In this document: positions 47,246-60,479 of the stretch, piece by piece
Layout of the letters: the number at the start of each line of letters is the position of its first letter
How positions within the stretch are numbered: position 1 is the first letter of the stretch
Origin: Eulemur rufifrons
Taxonomy: Eukaryota; Chordata; Mammalia; Primates; Lemuridae
Length of the DNA: 64,000 nucleotides
NCBI RefSeq assembly: GCF_041146395.1
Contig: NC_091002.1
Span: forward strand, 10,534,501-10,598,500
Direction of reading: 5' to 3'
Notes under the pieces: model-generated
Told to the model about the DNA's origin: nothing
Seen by the model: only the letters and a program-made list of their open reading frames with translations
The model's database searches: none
Position numbers and translations under genes: made by a program

Positions 47246-48944
47246 GATTATTACTTTTTGCCCAGGTGACATTATCATCCAACTAAATGGAACCTAATTT
47301 ACATCCTTGGTTTAACACTGCAACCTCCATAGGTAAAATAGAAATAAAGTGAAAGAAGAAATTGAGTTAAAATTATGGTGCCTTTCACTATCAAAATATT
47401 AATTTTCCATGTTCATTTCTAGCATTTGGTCACATCATACACTTTTTTGCAAAGGTAGTAAATACTCCTCACACATTGAATAATCATTTCATAAAATAAA
47501 AGGAGGACATCATAAAATAAATTCAATGTCTTATGTAGCATTTTTGACTTTTCAATAGGATGTTCCATGTTGCATTTTTGTGGCATAACATTTTAAATAA
47601 ATGTAACTGTATTTTTTTTTAATTATTTCACAGTCTGGTTGGCATTCCATTGACTATATAGTTCATAATTATTTATTGTTGTTTTTTTAAATATTATAAT
47701 TTTATAATAGTATTATAATTTTAATACTATTAATTAGACATCTTTGTGCATGAGTCTACTATAAATCATATTAACTCTCCAGTTATTGCTAAGTGTGTAA
47801 CAATCCTCAGGCCTGCGCTAACTGGGAAAGCCACTAACGATGGCTGTGGCTTTTGCATGTTTGTGTAGAGCTCTGTGCCCTGGGCTACCTGCCTTAGTTT
47901 GTTGAATAGTTTTTACACTTTTGTTAAGACTTACTGAGAAGGCGTTTTGCACCTGGCATCAGGTATTCCCACTTTATCTCTTCAACCTTAGCTGGTGCTT
48001 CTAACCTAAAATTGTTCTTCATCACAAGTCCCCAAAACGTCTACCACCAGTGGAGGCAAAAGCAGGGTGTGGATGGAACAGTGACGGCAAAGAGGAACTG
48101 CCAACTTGGAAGACGAAGCGAGAGGGTTATTAGTATCAGACTAAGGCATCTCCTTTAAATGGGTCACATCATGAGCCTGACTTTTTAAATAGATGTTTTG
48201 TTTTTCTTATCTTCTCTTCTTGACAGTTGCTTTGGTTTTCCTACATGCTCACTGTTCTTCTGATAATAAAATGAGAAGGAAAAACAAAATTTTAACTGTT
48301 GACTCAATTTCGCAAGAGGGATGAGCAGTCCGGAGGTTGGGGAGGGGATCGCCCAGGCCCCCAGTGGCTGGACAGCTGGCTGTGCTAACTGCATTGCACA
48401 CAGCAGCTCTAAGCCTGGGAGGAGAAGGATGTCTACTCCCAGATCTGGACAGTTGTTTTGCCTAAGATGGCAAGAACATCATCTTTCAATCTTGAGCCAA
48501 GAAAACCATAAACGGACACATCTTGTCCTGCCCAGGAAGGGATGCTGCTGCAGGCTTCTGAGGTGCCATAAAGGTCCCTTGATGGCTCCTTCACCTTGGG
48601 GTTTGTCTTCCAATGTTTTCTGAGTCCATTGGGAAGTAGGGTAGGGAGGAGAGAAAGAGGAAGGGGAGATAAGAAGTATGCTTGCCTGGGCGTGCTCTTT
48701 TCTGATGAACGTTCTGAGTGTCAGCACAGAATGAAGGTTTATTTTAGGAGACACCAGGAATAAGATCTTTTATGCTGATATTGTGCAGGACTGATCTGTG
48801 TTTTCTGCTGCGAAGGACAGTAAAACTTCATGATGCTCTGGCGTCTTTATAGTTTCTGCCATGAAAACATTCAAGGATAGGAAACTTGGCTTGCAAGTGT
48901 GAGGGACATTGTCCAGAACAGAAGGAGTCCTGGGCAGAGAGTCC
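47246..48944. other. Intronic DNA, mostly unique
   Basis: 47610-47770 is AT-rich and may be an old L1 tail. The rest, especially 47800-48940, is unique with no recognised exon. Confidence 0.45.
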
Positions 48945-49045
48945 AGAGACAGGGGTTCTAGTCTCACTTCTGCTACTGACTTCCTGCATGTTCTCTTTTG
49001 TTCTCAGTTTCCTCATCTTTAAAATGTGAGCATTTATGCTAAATT
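48945..49045 (-). mobile_element. MIR SINE, minus strand
   Basis: 'ggttctagtctcacttctgc', 'tactgacttcctgcatg' and 'ctcagtttcctcatctttaa' are the reverse complement of MIR. Confidence 0.85.
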
Positions 49046-49319
49046 GTCTTTATATTGGTGACACTGAGTCTCTCTAGTTTGATCATTAACTTTGAACCTC
49101 TAGCCTCCTGAAAGATGTTGGAAATATGCTTCCTTCTGAGGCTAATTTACAGCCAGACTAATATGGTTTTGCTCCCGAGCATGCCCTGAATCATTATTCA
49201 TTTTTATTTCATGAGAATTACTTTTGTAAATGTGATTTTCTATTAGTTTCACAGAGCCATTGAGATTTCACAGCTCAGTGGATTTCTTCTGCCCGTCATA
49301 AATTTTTGCTCATAGTATA

Positions 49320-49510
49320 AACTAGTGTTTTGCAAAGCCAGAGTCTTGGATCAGCCTCCCCTGGGGTCCCCTGTGAACTTGTTAGAAATGCAAAATCATG
49401 GGCCTCACCCCGACCTGCTGAATGGGAATCTCTGAGAGCAGGACTCATGAAACTTTGTCTACTGGAGTTTAAACTCACTGCATGTGAGAGAGAAGTTTGA
49501 CAAGCACTGC
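49320..49510 (+). mobile_element. MER5A-like hAT-Charlie element
   Basis: 'cccctgtgaacttgttagaa', 'atgcaaaatcatgggcctca' and 'cgacctgctgaatgggaatc' follow MER5A. Confidence 0.75.
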
Positions 49511-52288
49511 TATCAGCCACCGCAGTAAACATGGCTTACAGCAACGCTTCTATGCAAATCGTTGCGGAGATTTTGCCCTCTGCACATGGACATACACTCA
49601 AGCATGCGGTTTGCTCCTCGAGTGACTGACCTAATGGGCTGTGTTAGAAATGCCAAGATTGAGACCCTTCTGTGTTGGTGAAGCAACTGCTGCTTTATTG
49701 AGAGCCAACTTGAGAGGGAGCTGCAGGAGTGTAGGAGCATCATAGTTGTGGGTGCTCTCAAGAAATGAGTCCGTGTGCAGAGGGTATTTCTGAAGGGGCT
49801 GGAGGAGGAGCAACATCTGTGATATGGCTACCATTTCTGTTACACACTACTGATTTTGATGTTTGACCTGGGGTTTGGTTCTCTGCCCTGTGGTGGCAGA
49901 CGGGCACCCAGCACTCTGTCGGCCGGCACTAAAGATGGTTCTGAGGCCAGCAGCAGGCAGGCCCTCCGGGAACTCTTCCTGGAGAGCCCAGCCTGAGCTT
50001 AGACGAGGTCCAAGGATTCTCATTATCACAGTACCGCACATAATTACAGATGCTAATGAGTGTGTGCATGCACGTGCGACACACACACACACACCCCACA
50101 CATCCGACCCAGGAGAGGGTATTGTGAAGTTTCTCTGTTTATCAGCCTTAGCTGGCTCTTGCCTTTAATACGGCGGGACAGTCTAGGAGCCGCCTGGGTC
50201 GTTTCCTCGGTGTAGACTCGCTCACACTAAGTTAAACGCTGCTGAGTGCTTAACCTTCTCGCTCTTTGACTATTCTCTATCCAAGAATACTTGACTCATT
50301 TCTTATATCGTCTGTTATCTTTTAAACTCAACAGTGCTCTGGCAGGGCCATTTAATGTGGTGGCGCATAGCATGCCCTGCATAGGACACCCAGCGTAGGC
50401 GTGAATGGGGCTGAGACCCTGGCCTGGAGATGCAGCTGCTCGGAGGAAGAGCTGCCTTTTTCAAGAGTGCAGAAAGGTGCCATCCACTCATCGTTCCTGC
50501 CTGTGTGCCCACCCAGGGGAAGGAGCGGGGATGCTTTCTCCGGTTTGTACAAAGGACTAGCCGTGGCTCTAGGTCCTGTAAGGTACAAGGGGAAACAGTT
50601 ATTTTCACTCAGGTGCTCTGCCTTGATGTAAAGCAAAACTCATGGACTTACCCCCTAAAGTCAGGTGCCTTCGTGTTGGCACAGCCAGGTTTAACACAGA
50701 TCCCTGTGTCTTCATGACGCCGGTGTCTGGGAAGCTGGATCTCTGTACTTTTCCTCTGCGGTGTCTCTGCCAGCTGTTCCTCATCTGTACTTGCACCTTG
50801 TCTGCCCTCAGGTCCAGACTCTTGACACCTGGTATCTGCACCTTCTGGACCCCTTACCTACCTGGCCTCCCAGCCCCTACCACTTTTCCCCAACTTGTAC
50901 TAGCGTGTCACACTGGACCGGGCTTCCTGAAGTGGCCCTGAGATGGTAGCAGGTGCATCCCCTGCTGAACATCTGTCTGTATTTTTCAATTTCCCTGTCA
51001 TGTACAAAGTGAGACTAACCCCCGCAGCCCGCATTTGAGGTATCTAGAATCCGGCTCCAGCCTGCCTCGGAGATGCAGAGCCTGTTCCGTAGACTATAGG
51101 GTCAAGCGCATGTGGGTCATAAATGAAATTAACAGAATGAGCACGGGGTGACAAACCAAATGAAGACACAGTTTTCCTCACTCTTTCAATGTTTGCAGGA
51201 TGCCCACAGGGTGACAGGCTCTCAAACATTTGGTCCAACCCCTCTTTCCAGGCCTAACTCAGCTCCAATGTCCTTGACTCCTTATTCTCCCTAATGGTGA
51301 ACTTTTATTTATTTTTTTTAACTTATTCATAATTTAATTTGATAAAATTCAACTGTTACTGGGAAGCCACTGTCTGTTGGTAGCATATGGAGCTGAGTGC
51401 CTTGGAGGCACCTAGAGTCCATTTGGGAAGACAGGCATGTGTAAACAAAAGACTCTCGTGCCACCTGTGAACAGCCCTTACGAAGCAACGTGGGACCCTG
51501 TGGGAGGTATTCATAGGGGCCCATGTGGGTTAATACCGCCAAGTAGCTCAGGGGGAAGCAGGGAGTCTCCATCCCTCTCCAGGGGGTTGATAGATGGGTC
51601 CATATTTCATCGTATGCTTCTGTCTTCCTCCCTGCAAAATTTTTAGAGAAGAATAAAAACAAACTTAGCATGAACATCAAGGTATAGGGAAAGGTCAACA
51701 GCTGTGACGGAGACCCCTAGACAGACAGGGATGCATGTGTGGGAAAGGAAGGAGGGCGTGTCCCACAGGGGGTGGTGGCACCCTTGATACCTCAGTGTCT
51801 GCAGGTTTATATAAACCATACTTTTTTTTTTTTTTGATAGAGTATCCCTCTTCTTCCCTGGGCTGGCATTCCCCAAAGAACTGCCTAGGCTCCAGACACC
51901 TCCAAATCCTGCTTTGAACTTTAAAAAGTAATAGTAATTATATTTTATAGCGCTTGGCCTGAAATGATGATAATAAGAAATTATGACAACACAATGAACA
52001 TTTGGGGAGCTCCTTTTAACTAGGATTCTCTAAATTCTGAGTTTAGAGACCCTCCAGGTTTCAGGTGCTGCAGATGTTCATTCATTTTCCTTCCCTTCCC
52101 ACCGTGAAGCTCTTTCTGCAGTGGTTAGAAAAACACCACAGGCCTGGTATTGCTGGGCAGGTGGGTGCGGGTCAGTGTCTGGTGGGGAAGGTGTGGCCGG
52201 GCATCTGGGTTAGGCTGGCCAGTGCACCCTCTGCTCCTCTCCTGCCTCAGATGCCTGCCTGCACCCACTTTGCCATTTGTAAGATATC
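49511..52288. other. Intronic DNA, largely unique and moderately GC-rich
   Basis: The only repeat I can support is a (CA)n run at 50079-50103. A T14 run lies at 51822-51835. Several overlapping open frames near 50350-50950 occur on both strands and look like non-coding GC-rich DNA. Confidence 0.5.
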
Positions 52289-52301
52289 CTGACAAGGAAT
52301 T

Positions 52302-53421
52302 TTTTTAAATTTCAGAATATTATGGGGGTCCAAACATTTTGGTTACGTATAATGCCTTTGCCTCGCCCAAGCCAGGGCTATAAGCATGCCCTTCCCCCAT
52401 ACAGTGCTCAAGGCATCCATTAGTTGTGAGTTTACCCATCCCCACTATCCCCCTCCCACCTGCCCAGCACCCGATGAATATTAATTCCATGTGAGCACCT
52501 TATTGTTGATCAGTTAGTACCAATTTGATGGCAAGTACATGTGGTGCTTGTTTTTCCATTCTTTGATACCTCACTTCAAAGGATGGGCTCAATCTCTATC
52601 CAGGATAATATAAGAGGTGCTAGTTCACCATTGTTTTTTGGTTGAGTAGTATTCCATGGTATACACATACGACATTTTATTAATCCACTTATGTATTGAC
52701 AGGCACTTGGGTTGTTTCCACATCTTTGCAATTATGAATTGTGCTGCCATAAACATTCGAGTGCAGATGTCTTTATTATAGAATGTCTTTTTGTCCTTTG
52801 GGTAGATGCCTAGTAGTGGGATTGCTGGATCAAATGGTATTTATATTTTTAGCTCTTTGAGATATCTACAAATTACTTACCACAGGGGTTGTAATAATTT
52901 GCAGTCCCACCAGCAGTGTAAGAGTGTTCCTATCTCTCCACATCCACGCCAGCATTTGTTGTTTTGGGACTTTCTGATAGAGGCCATTCTCACTGGAGTT
53001 AGGTGATATCTCACTGTAGTTTTGATTTGCATTTCCCTAATGATTAGAGATGTTGAGTACTTTTTTAAATGTTTGCTGGCCATTAGTCTGTTGTTGGAAG
53101 ATTTTTAGTTGCTGCTTCAGTTTCTGTGCTTGGTATTAGTTTGTTCAGGAATTCTATTTCTTCCTAATTGAGCTTAGGGAGGTTGTATGTTTCTAAAAAT
53201 TTGTCCATTTCCTCCACGTTTTGTAGTTTTGGGGCATATAGATTTTTATAATATTCAAAGATAATGTTTTGTATTTCTGTGATGTCTGTAGTGACCTCTC
53301 CTTTCTCATTTCTGATTGAGCTTCTTAGAGTCCTTTCCTTTCTAGTTCTTGTCAATCTAGCAAGAGGGCTGTCAATTTTGTTTATCTTTTTGAAAAACCA
53401 ACTTTTGGTTTTATTAATCTT
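52302..53421 (-). mobile_element. Lineage-type L1, minus strand, 5'-truncated and internally deleted, with target-site duplication
   Basis: The 3' end ('ttcagaatattatgggggtc' on the plus strand) is of the type I associate with lemur L1s. The minus strand at 53083-52877 encodes the ORF2 C-terminus ('[19 protein letters not shown]'), and 53355-53164 encodes an upstream ORF2 part ('[20 protein letters not shown]'). The text between them is missing, with the junction near 53090. Flanking duplications 'ctgacaaggaatt' (52289-52301) and 'ctgagaaggaatt' (53422-53434) agree at 12 of 13 positions. Confidence 0.92.
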
Positions 53422-53434
53422 CTGAGAAGGAATT

Positions 53435-53989
53435 GCATGAGAATTACCTTCTGAGAAGACTGGGCGTGGGGTCCCTTTCCAATCCTAGGGAATCTGTGCT
53501 CTCTGGGTTCAACATCTGTTCACATCACATGCCTGCTCAGCTTGGCTCGGAGACATCCAAAAACTGGCAGGGCCAGGCTGGAACTGGGGTCATACAGTTG
53601 ATGCTTCACGTGTTCCCCTTGCATAATATCTATCTCCAGTCCTGTGTCATGCCAGGATGCACGTGTTGTCTTTGCGTGGGCATTAGCATGTGGCTGAATT
53701 CAGTTGGGTTAAGATTTGCCCCCAGTGAGAGGACGATTGGGCAGGAGAGACGTGCAGCTCTCATGAGGGACTATTGACTCTGCCTCTTTCTCACCAAATC
53801 CCAGCCTGTGCCCACGTTCCCTCCCAGCTTCCACTTGCTTTCTGACTGAAGCCTGCTCCTGGGTCCTGCTTCAGTTGATTTTACTTTCGGTAGTTCTTAT
53901 GGGAGCCTGAGCTGCTGTCACGCTTTCCTGCTACCTTTTCCGTTTTCAACCCAAATAGGAAGTGAGAAGGATGGTTTCAGAGTAGACAG
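53435..53989. other. Intronic DNA, nothing recognised
   Basis: The 114-codon plus-strand frame at 53433-53777 starts at the end of the L1 duplication and shows no recognisable protein. Confidence 0.45.
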
Positions 53990-54580
53990 AATGTGATTCA
54001 TTTTGTTACTTTACTTCAAATGTTTTGTTGTTATTTAGTATGTATCTACAGAAAAGTGTATATCCTAAGTGGATAGCTTGGTGAAGTTTTACAAACTAAA
54101 TAGCCACCGCCAGATCAAGAAACAGAGCAGGAGCCGCATCCCTGAAACCTGCTCGTGGTCCTTCTAGAGTCACCCCCTTCCCAAGGGACCACTGTCCCCA
54201 CTTCCGGCAGCATAGATTAGTTCTGCCTGTTTGTGGGTTATTTCACTGTCATTGCGGTGTATGTCCTTCTGTAATCTGTGTGTGGGTGTTACACGCGTGA
54301 GAGTTATCCGCCTCGTCAGGTCTAGTTGCAGGTTATTCATTGTTGCGTTCACTGTTTTATTGTGAGGATTGATGGACATTTGGGTGATTTCTAGGGTTTG
54401 TTCGTTTTGAGCCACGCTGCTCAGAACGTTCTTGTACAGTCTTTCTGTGATCACATGTACGCGTTTTGATTTGGTATATACTCCAGAGTGGAGATGTAGG
54501 GTCTTAGGGGATACCTATGTTTGCCTTTAGTAGATCCTAAAAAACAGTTTTCCAAAGTGGATGTACCTGTTTAAAGTGTA
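53990..54580 (-). mobile_element. Old L1 3'-end fragment, minus strand
   Basis: 'cgccagatcaagaaacagag', 'agcatagattagttctgcct', 'atactccagagtggagatgt' and 'acagttttccaaagtggatg' are reverse-complement L1M 3' text. Confidence 0.85.
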
Positions 54581-54832
54581 ACCTGGATTTTAAAGCAAAG
54601 TGGGTAATTGGGTTTGAACTTCGCAGTCACATCTATTGGATTGAAAGGCTTCGTCCACAAACCATGGCCAAAAGAAGAGTCTGGACCTTTGGGAGGGGCG
54701 GTCACCAGCACTGTGGTGTCCACACCCCCTCGCCCTGGTTTGGTGCTGGGTCCCTGCAGCATGCAAGAGGGTGGCTGGACCATGCCTCGCCCTCTGGAGG
54801 CTGAAACAACAATAATATTTAGCACTATTACT

Positions 54833-54888
54833 GACCCTCTTCCTCCTCTTCTTCCTCTTCCCCCCTCCCCTCCCCTTCCTCCAAAAAG
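54833..54888 (+). repeat. Homopyrimidine tract
   Basis: An almost pure C/T tract of about 55 bp ('cctcttcctcctcttcttcc' and following text), with potential for a triplex structure. Confidence 0.75.
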
Positions 54889-57800
54889 GAGTCTTATTCT
54901 CATTCCCCGCCCACCGCACACACACTCACACATCGCTTGTGTGTGGGAGGACCAGCTCCTGAGGTGGTGATGCAGTCAGGGGAACCACAGCGTGGACAGA
55001 GTGCTAATTATAACAAAGAATGTGTGATTGCAATCACTGGAGCTCTTCAGAGAAAAAAACAACAGAGTAAGAATGAGTCTTCCCAAAATTGTCACATCTG
55101 GGGCCAGGCCTGGAGCTGTGCTCCCTGCGCTGTTTGAATGTGCTAAGCCTGTATCAAGCAGAACGGGCAAAACAGCCCAAACACTCCAGCCATCACCTCC
55201 TGCGACTGGGAATCCCATCGCCAGCTTCTCCCCAGCACCCACTGTGAGGCTGTCCCCCTCAGGTGGGCTGGGACGTGGGGCAGCTGGGGACCTGTGTGGG
55301 GCAGCTGGAAGAGGCCTGCTGGACACAGGAGGGATCCAGCACTGTTGGAGAGGTGGTTGCTTCCTTGAGAAGTTTGTCAGCCCACTAGGGGATGGTATCC
55401 CTAGGGCGGTTGACCCTTCCCTCCCCTCCTCCATTCAGTCTGTCTTGGCTCCGGGTGGTGGGGGAGCCTTGGACAGGCATGGGTTGCTCAGATTGCTTGT
55501 CTGCAGGTGGCTGGAGCGGGGTGGGGGTGCCAAACTCTTCGCATCAGCAGGTAATTGATTTGATGCACACAACTGTCATGTCCCGCTGTTCTTGCCCTGC
55601 CTGGTTGGGCACAAGGCTCCGGGGTCTGGCCCAAGATCACAGAGCTTGGAGTGGAGGAGCAGGGATCTGAAAGCCCATCTGCCTTTGTCCCACCTAGCTG
55701 CTGTCCCCAGCCCTCCGTGGGGCACTGTAGCAGCTGCTTCAGCCTATTGGGGATATTTCCTGTAAGTGGAAGCCATACCAATGGTGACTGTTTCTGCATG
55801 TGGGCTGCAATGCTCTGGGACCTCTGCAGGGCCCCAGCTCCCAGCCAGACCCTAAAGCTCCTGGCTGCCAGCCCAGGAGACCCTGAGGGTCTCTCTCAAT
55901 GGCTGTGCCTCCAGGAATCAGGTACAGGGGAGGCATCTGTGGGGAAGCCGCATGGATGCAATCTAGCGGGCTCTGTGAGCAGCCTTGGCACTAGTCCAAG
56001 GGCCCTGGACACAAAGCGGGTGTCCTGGGAGAGGTCCCAGCCTGGGTGGTGGTGAACACTCAAAGCTGAGGCAAGTGGTGACACAGCCTGGGGAAGGGTT
56101 TGTGTCTCCCTTTGGCCAGATGCAGCCCTTTCTTCTTGACCACTGCAAAGCTCAGGGCTGGGAAGCCACCCTCTGAGTTCTTTGGCCCTCCTTGGACTTC
56201 GTGGGGTGCCACGGTATTTGTTGTGGGAGAAGCATGATTTGGGGTCATCCTGAGTCTCCTCTGTCTTCTCTCTGGCTGCCCCAACCCCAAGGGCCTAATA
56301 GAAATGATCAGTTTAACAAGGTTGTGAATACAGTGGTTTCTGATGACTCCTTCTGTCAGCTGCTTCCAGACGTCCAGTGTCTTGGAAGAGTCTGTTGACC
56401 AATGAAGCCATAATAATGAAGCATTCATTTCTTCGTTTTCCCCTGAAAATCATCATAGACTCACACAACTGCCAGTGGGGCTTTAAAGAGTCACACTGCA
56501 ATAACTAATGTGACCATCTGAGTTTATCTAATTGCAGCTGAAATTGGAGGCTTGTGGCATTTTCGTTAGCCATCGCTGCCTTCACTGGAGTAGATCTGAG
56601 GTTCCGGTTGCTTTGAAATAACGTGCAGACCCTCAACACCACACTGTCCTACTGCAAGACGGAGAGGTGACTCTGAAAGGGATGTTTGCGTTGTAAAAGT
56701 GGACTTCTCCTTGCAGGGTTTTCCCAATTCTAGGTTATTGGAACAGTAAAACTCTCTTGAGGGTGGGCCAGACTGTGTGGGCCAGTGTGCAGACAGGCTC
56801 AGGGAAGCCAGCGTAGGTGTTGCCTGCAGCACCTCACCTCCCTTGCGAAGGAGTAAATGAAAAAGGAATCCTAAATGTCCTCTTGTGGCCACCCACTGTC
56901 TCTGGTTGCAGAGCCTGATTTGTGGGCAGGTGAGTAATTGGAGGAGGGGAGCAGGACAGGCCGGGGGTGAAGACTAAGCTGGGTGTGCTCTCCCTGGGGT
57001 CTAGCTGATCCCACAGGGAGCTCCAGAGCACAACATCACACAGTTGATCCTCTCTTGGGGCAAAGGGGCCACCTTTGGTAACCACAGTCAGCCACTCGCT
57101 AGCCCCTGGCTGCCCCTGGCATGGGACTGGGGAATGTGTGTCACCTCCTAGGCAAGGCAGCTTCTCTGGAGAAAGAGTAGCTGAGAGCTGTGAGCAGCCA
57201 CCACTTGCAGAAATGGGGTGCATGGCTGGTGAGGGGGATCTGGTGGACACCACCTGTGAGCACCATGCCACCTGTGGGCCTGGTTGCCACAACCGTCTAC
57301 CTCCCTCAGTGCTGTCCCTGTGAATGGGGCCACTCTGGATTTGGATCCTCCCTTTCGGACAGGTCTGTGCAGTCCTGCTGGAACCTTGAAGTAGATTTGG
57401 GGAAAGCAAACCAATCACATCCAAAAAGACTATGCAGGTGGGCAGAGTGGAGCTGCAGGGATGTGGCCGTATGGACAGGAAAGGGCCTGGGGGTTCCAGA
57501 GGTTTGGGGAGGCATGCCTGTCTGCCACCTGTCAGAGGTTCTTTCTGGATGGCATTTCTGCTCAGCTGTGTGTTCCTGTTTTGTCCACACGCTTTGAGGC
57601 ACCAGGGTCTATGCAGACCTCATGGGGGCTTGCTTGGGACACCAGAACTCTAGCTCTGAGCTCTCTGCCCCCCACCTCCCAGCCATCCCCTCTTAGGCCA
57701 TGGACCTGTTCTCATGATGCCCTGGCCCCTCCTTAGGACACTCCATTTCTCCGTTCTTGAGGTGGGGTTGTTGATTAGGAAAACCTCACCCAGTCTCACT

Positions 57801-60479
57801 CAGGCCTGGGTAGCCGTGGCAGGTCCGAATTCTTTGCAAAAATTGAAGTAGATTTACTGAGTGTGCCCAGGGGCATTTCCCAAAGCTGACACTGGTGAGT
57901 TGATAAGAATGATCTATTAATATCACTAGCACTGAGGTTTGTCTGTGTCTGTGGGGCTTGTGGACAGATGGTGGAGTTTTCAGCTCTGTCCCTTCTTGGC
58001 TGGATTGGAAGTGCCCCTTCCAGGCAGGTGGCTCTGAATTCAGCAGCTTTGGCACCCTTAGCTCTCACTGGGGGCAATTGTGAGGAAGAGCGAATCAGCA
58101 TCCCTGACAGTGTGGGTCATTTTACTGCAAAATGGCTGCCTTTTGTCTCCCTGGCAAAGGGTGCTGAGAAATGAGTGTTGAAGGCTGTAGAAATGCTGAA
58201 TAATAAGTGAACTTGATCCCACCAGGCCTCAAGTCTGAATGGCTCCCTTTGATTGACCCAGTTACACTCTCAAGGCCCCTGGACTGCGGCTTTGGAAAAA
58301 GTGAGTGGCTTCAGCATCTCTCTCTGTGTCTTGATGCTATCAGATTCCCATCATGGACTCTCATCTCAATAGTGCGTTTTAGGTTCTGAGAATAATAACT
58401 CAAAGAATTTCCTAGAGAAGGTGGAGGAGGAGGGGAGGTGTGGGATTGTGAACAGGCATTCTGGAGACCCTGATCCAAGAGGAAGATTAACTTACAGCTC
58501 AGAGGGAGGAGTGGAGGCTTGATCTGCAGCCAGTCTGTATGGGCCCTGACGGGAGGTAAATAAAAACCCCAGATTTTGTAGGTGTTTCAGCTTCAGTCGT
58601 TTGTTCATTTACTCATTCACTGAGTCAACAGACAGGTGTGGGATGAGGTCAGTTTTACTTGTATTGCGTTTGAGATGTCCCGTATAGATTGGGGTTTGGA
58701 CGATAGAGGTTTGGGTTGTGGGAAGAAGCAATTCTTTACTCTTTTCCCAAGACAGCACCAAAAGCAGCTGGAATGGCAGCTGACATTTTCGACACATGGC
58801 TGTGATCTGAAAGTTCAGATTAGTTGTCAGTTGTCTCTCTAAATTCATGAGGCAGATTCTGTCATCCTTTGTTAAATAATAATTTTCAAAAATGGTTAAC
58901 CATGACCCTTCTAAGATATTAAATAAACGTGTTAAAGATTTTATTTAACTCATTATGAATGAGGGAACGGGTAAGATGTTACAGATACTTCAAAGGAGAA
59001 TCTAAAGGACAGACACATTTATAGATCAGGAATATTACAATGAATGTGCAAATGGCAGCAAAATTGATCGTTTTCACAGTAGGGGAGAAAACTCAATTGA
59101 ACCTAGTGGACAAAATTTGCATGTATAGATAATAATTATTTTGCATCACTATGAATTTACTGTATTGTAAAATACTCCAAAGGCAATGATAGGTAAGAAT
59201 CAGACAGTCTGGAAGAGTGGGCTGTAAACAACGCATAATTTTCTATTGAAGTACAAATTTTTCCCTCTACTTTGCTTGGTGAAGTCCAGTATTTTTAGTA
59301 TTGAACTTGTCATAAAGTGCCTGTCTCCTTTTTAATATATAGGTAGCAATAATAAAAGTTCTTCTTTCATTTTGCAGTGTTGTGTGTCTGTTTTTATGAT
59401 ATTAAAGCCAGGGCTATTACTCTCCAAATAATTTGAAGAGTTATTTTAGAAGAGAATTACTGAAGTTACCCCATGTTGTTTCCTAAGGTCTGTATTAATG
59501 AGTAGAAAGTATGATTTATAAGATTTACATATATGAATTATAAGATATTGGGTATATTAGTAACATTAGAATAGTGAGTGTGTGAACCAGAAATAAAATG
59601 GCTCAAACAACACAGAAGTTTCCAAAGCATGGCTATTGTTTGGTGGGAGATGGGAGGTGAGGAAAAAGAGCACATTCAGAAACATCTGGCTAATTCCAAA
59701 ACATAATTCCCAAAAAACTAATAGTTTCTTCATGCAATATTTTTAATCTCTGAAAACTTTTAGAGTACTTTAATCAAAGTTGACATTTCTCACAGTTCAG
59801 AAGGAACCCAAATCCTAGATGCTTCTAAGTTGTATGCCTTTCTGAAGTTGGTTCTGAAAAAAGGTGTCATTGTCATGAAAGTGGAGAGGGGTAGGCAATT
59901 CACAGCAGGATTTAACCTGCATAGGGTCTTCTGGTTTACAGTGAAAATATTTCTTCTTGACCTTTCTGTAGCCTTTGATACTGCAGGCTCAACATTTCCT
60001 GTTGGAAACCTATACTTGCTTTCCTTGAGCTTCCACAGTCCCTGTTTCCATGTACCCTTTGTTCCTGGGCTGCTGCCCTCAGCACTGTCCTCTCCCCACA
60101 GCCTCCCCCTGGAGGCTACATCTTCATCTAGGCAATCCACTCCCAGCTAGGTTAGCATGACCGAGGTCTTCTCCTGAGCATGGTGCTGATATTTCCAACT
60201 ACCACTGGACTTTTCTACCTGAACATTCTTACACTTGATGCTCATTAGGGCTGAAATAAACATAATCAGTTATGTTCCAATGAAATGTAGCTCCTTTTCA
60301 AACTTTTTCTCCTATCCATCTACCAGGTGCTGTCCGTTATTCTTCTTAATCTCTCTCCTATCTGATCTTTCTTCTCATTCTATTGTCAGGCCATAATTCA
60401 GGGCTTCATACCTTCATCAATGGATCGTTATAACTTCTGCATTCATCTTAATTCAATCAGTATTCTTTTAGTGCGCCCT
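54889..60479. other. Long repeat-poor intronic block
   Basis: About 5.6 kb in which I can assign no transposon. GC content is clearly raised between 55.0 and 57.8 kb, then falls. Long frames (for example 55028-55558 plus strand, and 56834-57424 minus strand, which begins at TTG) overlap on both strands and resemble no protein I know. Candidate unannotated regulatory or non-coding transcribed DNA. I cannot show function. Confidence 0.45.

Noticed and set aside
55379..55396. CTCF-like text 'cccactaggggatgg'
   Set aside because: It lacks the conserved GGGGGC core (GGGGAT instead).
55028..55558. 176-codon plus-strand open frame
   Set aside because: Similar-length frames overlap it on the opposite strand, the composition is GC-rich, and no domain is visible. 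Chance is more likely.
56834..57424. 196-codon minus-strand open frame
   Set aside because: It begins at TTG rather than ATG, overlaps frames on the other strand, and shows no protein family I recognise.
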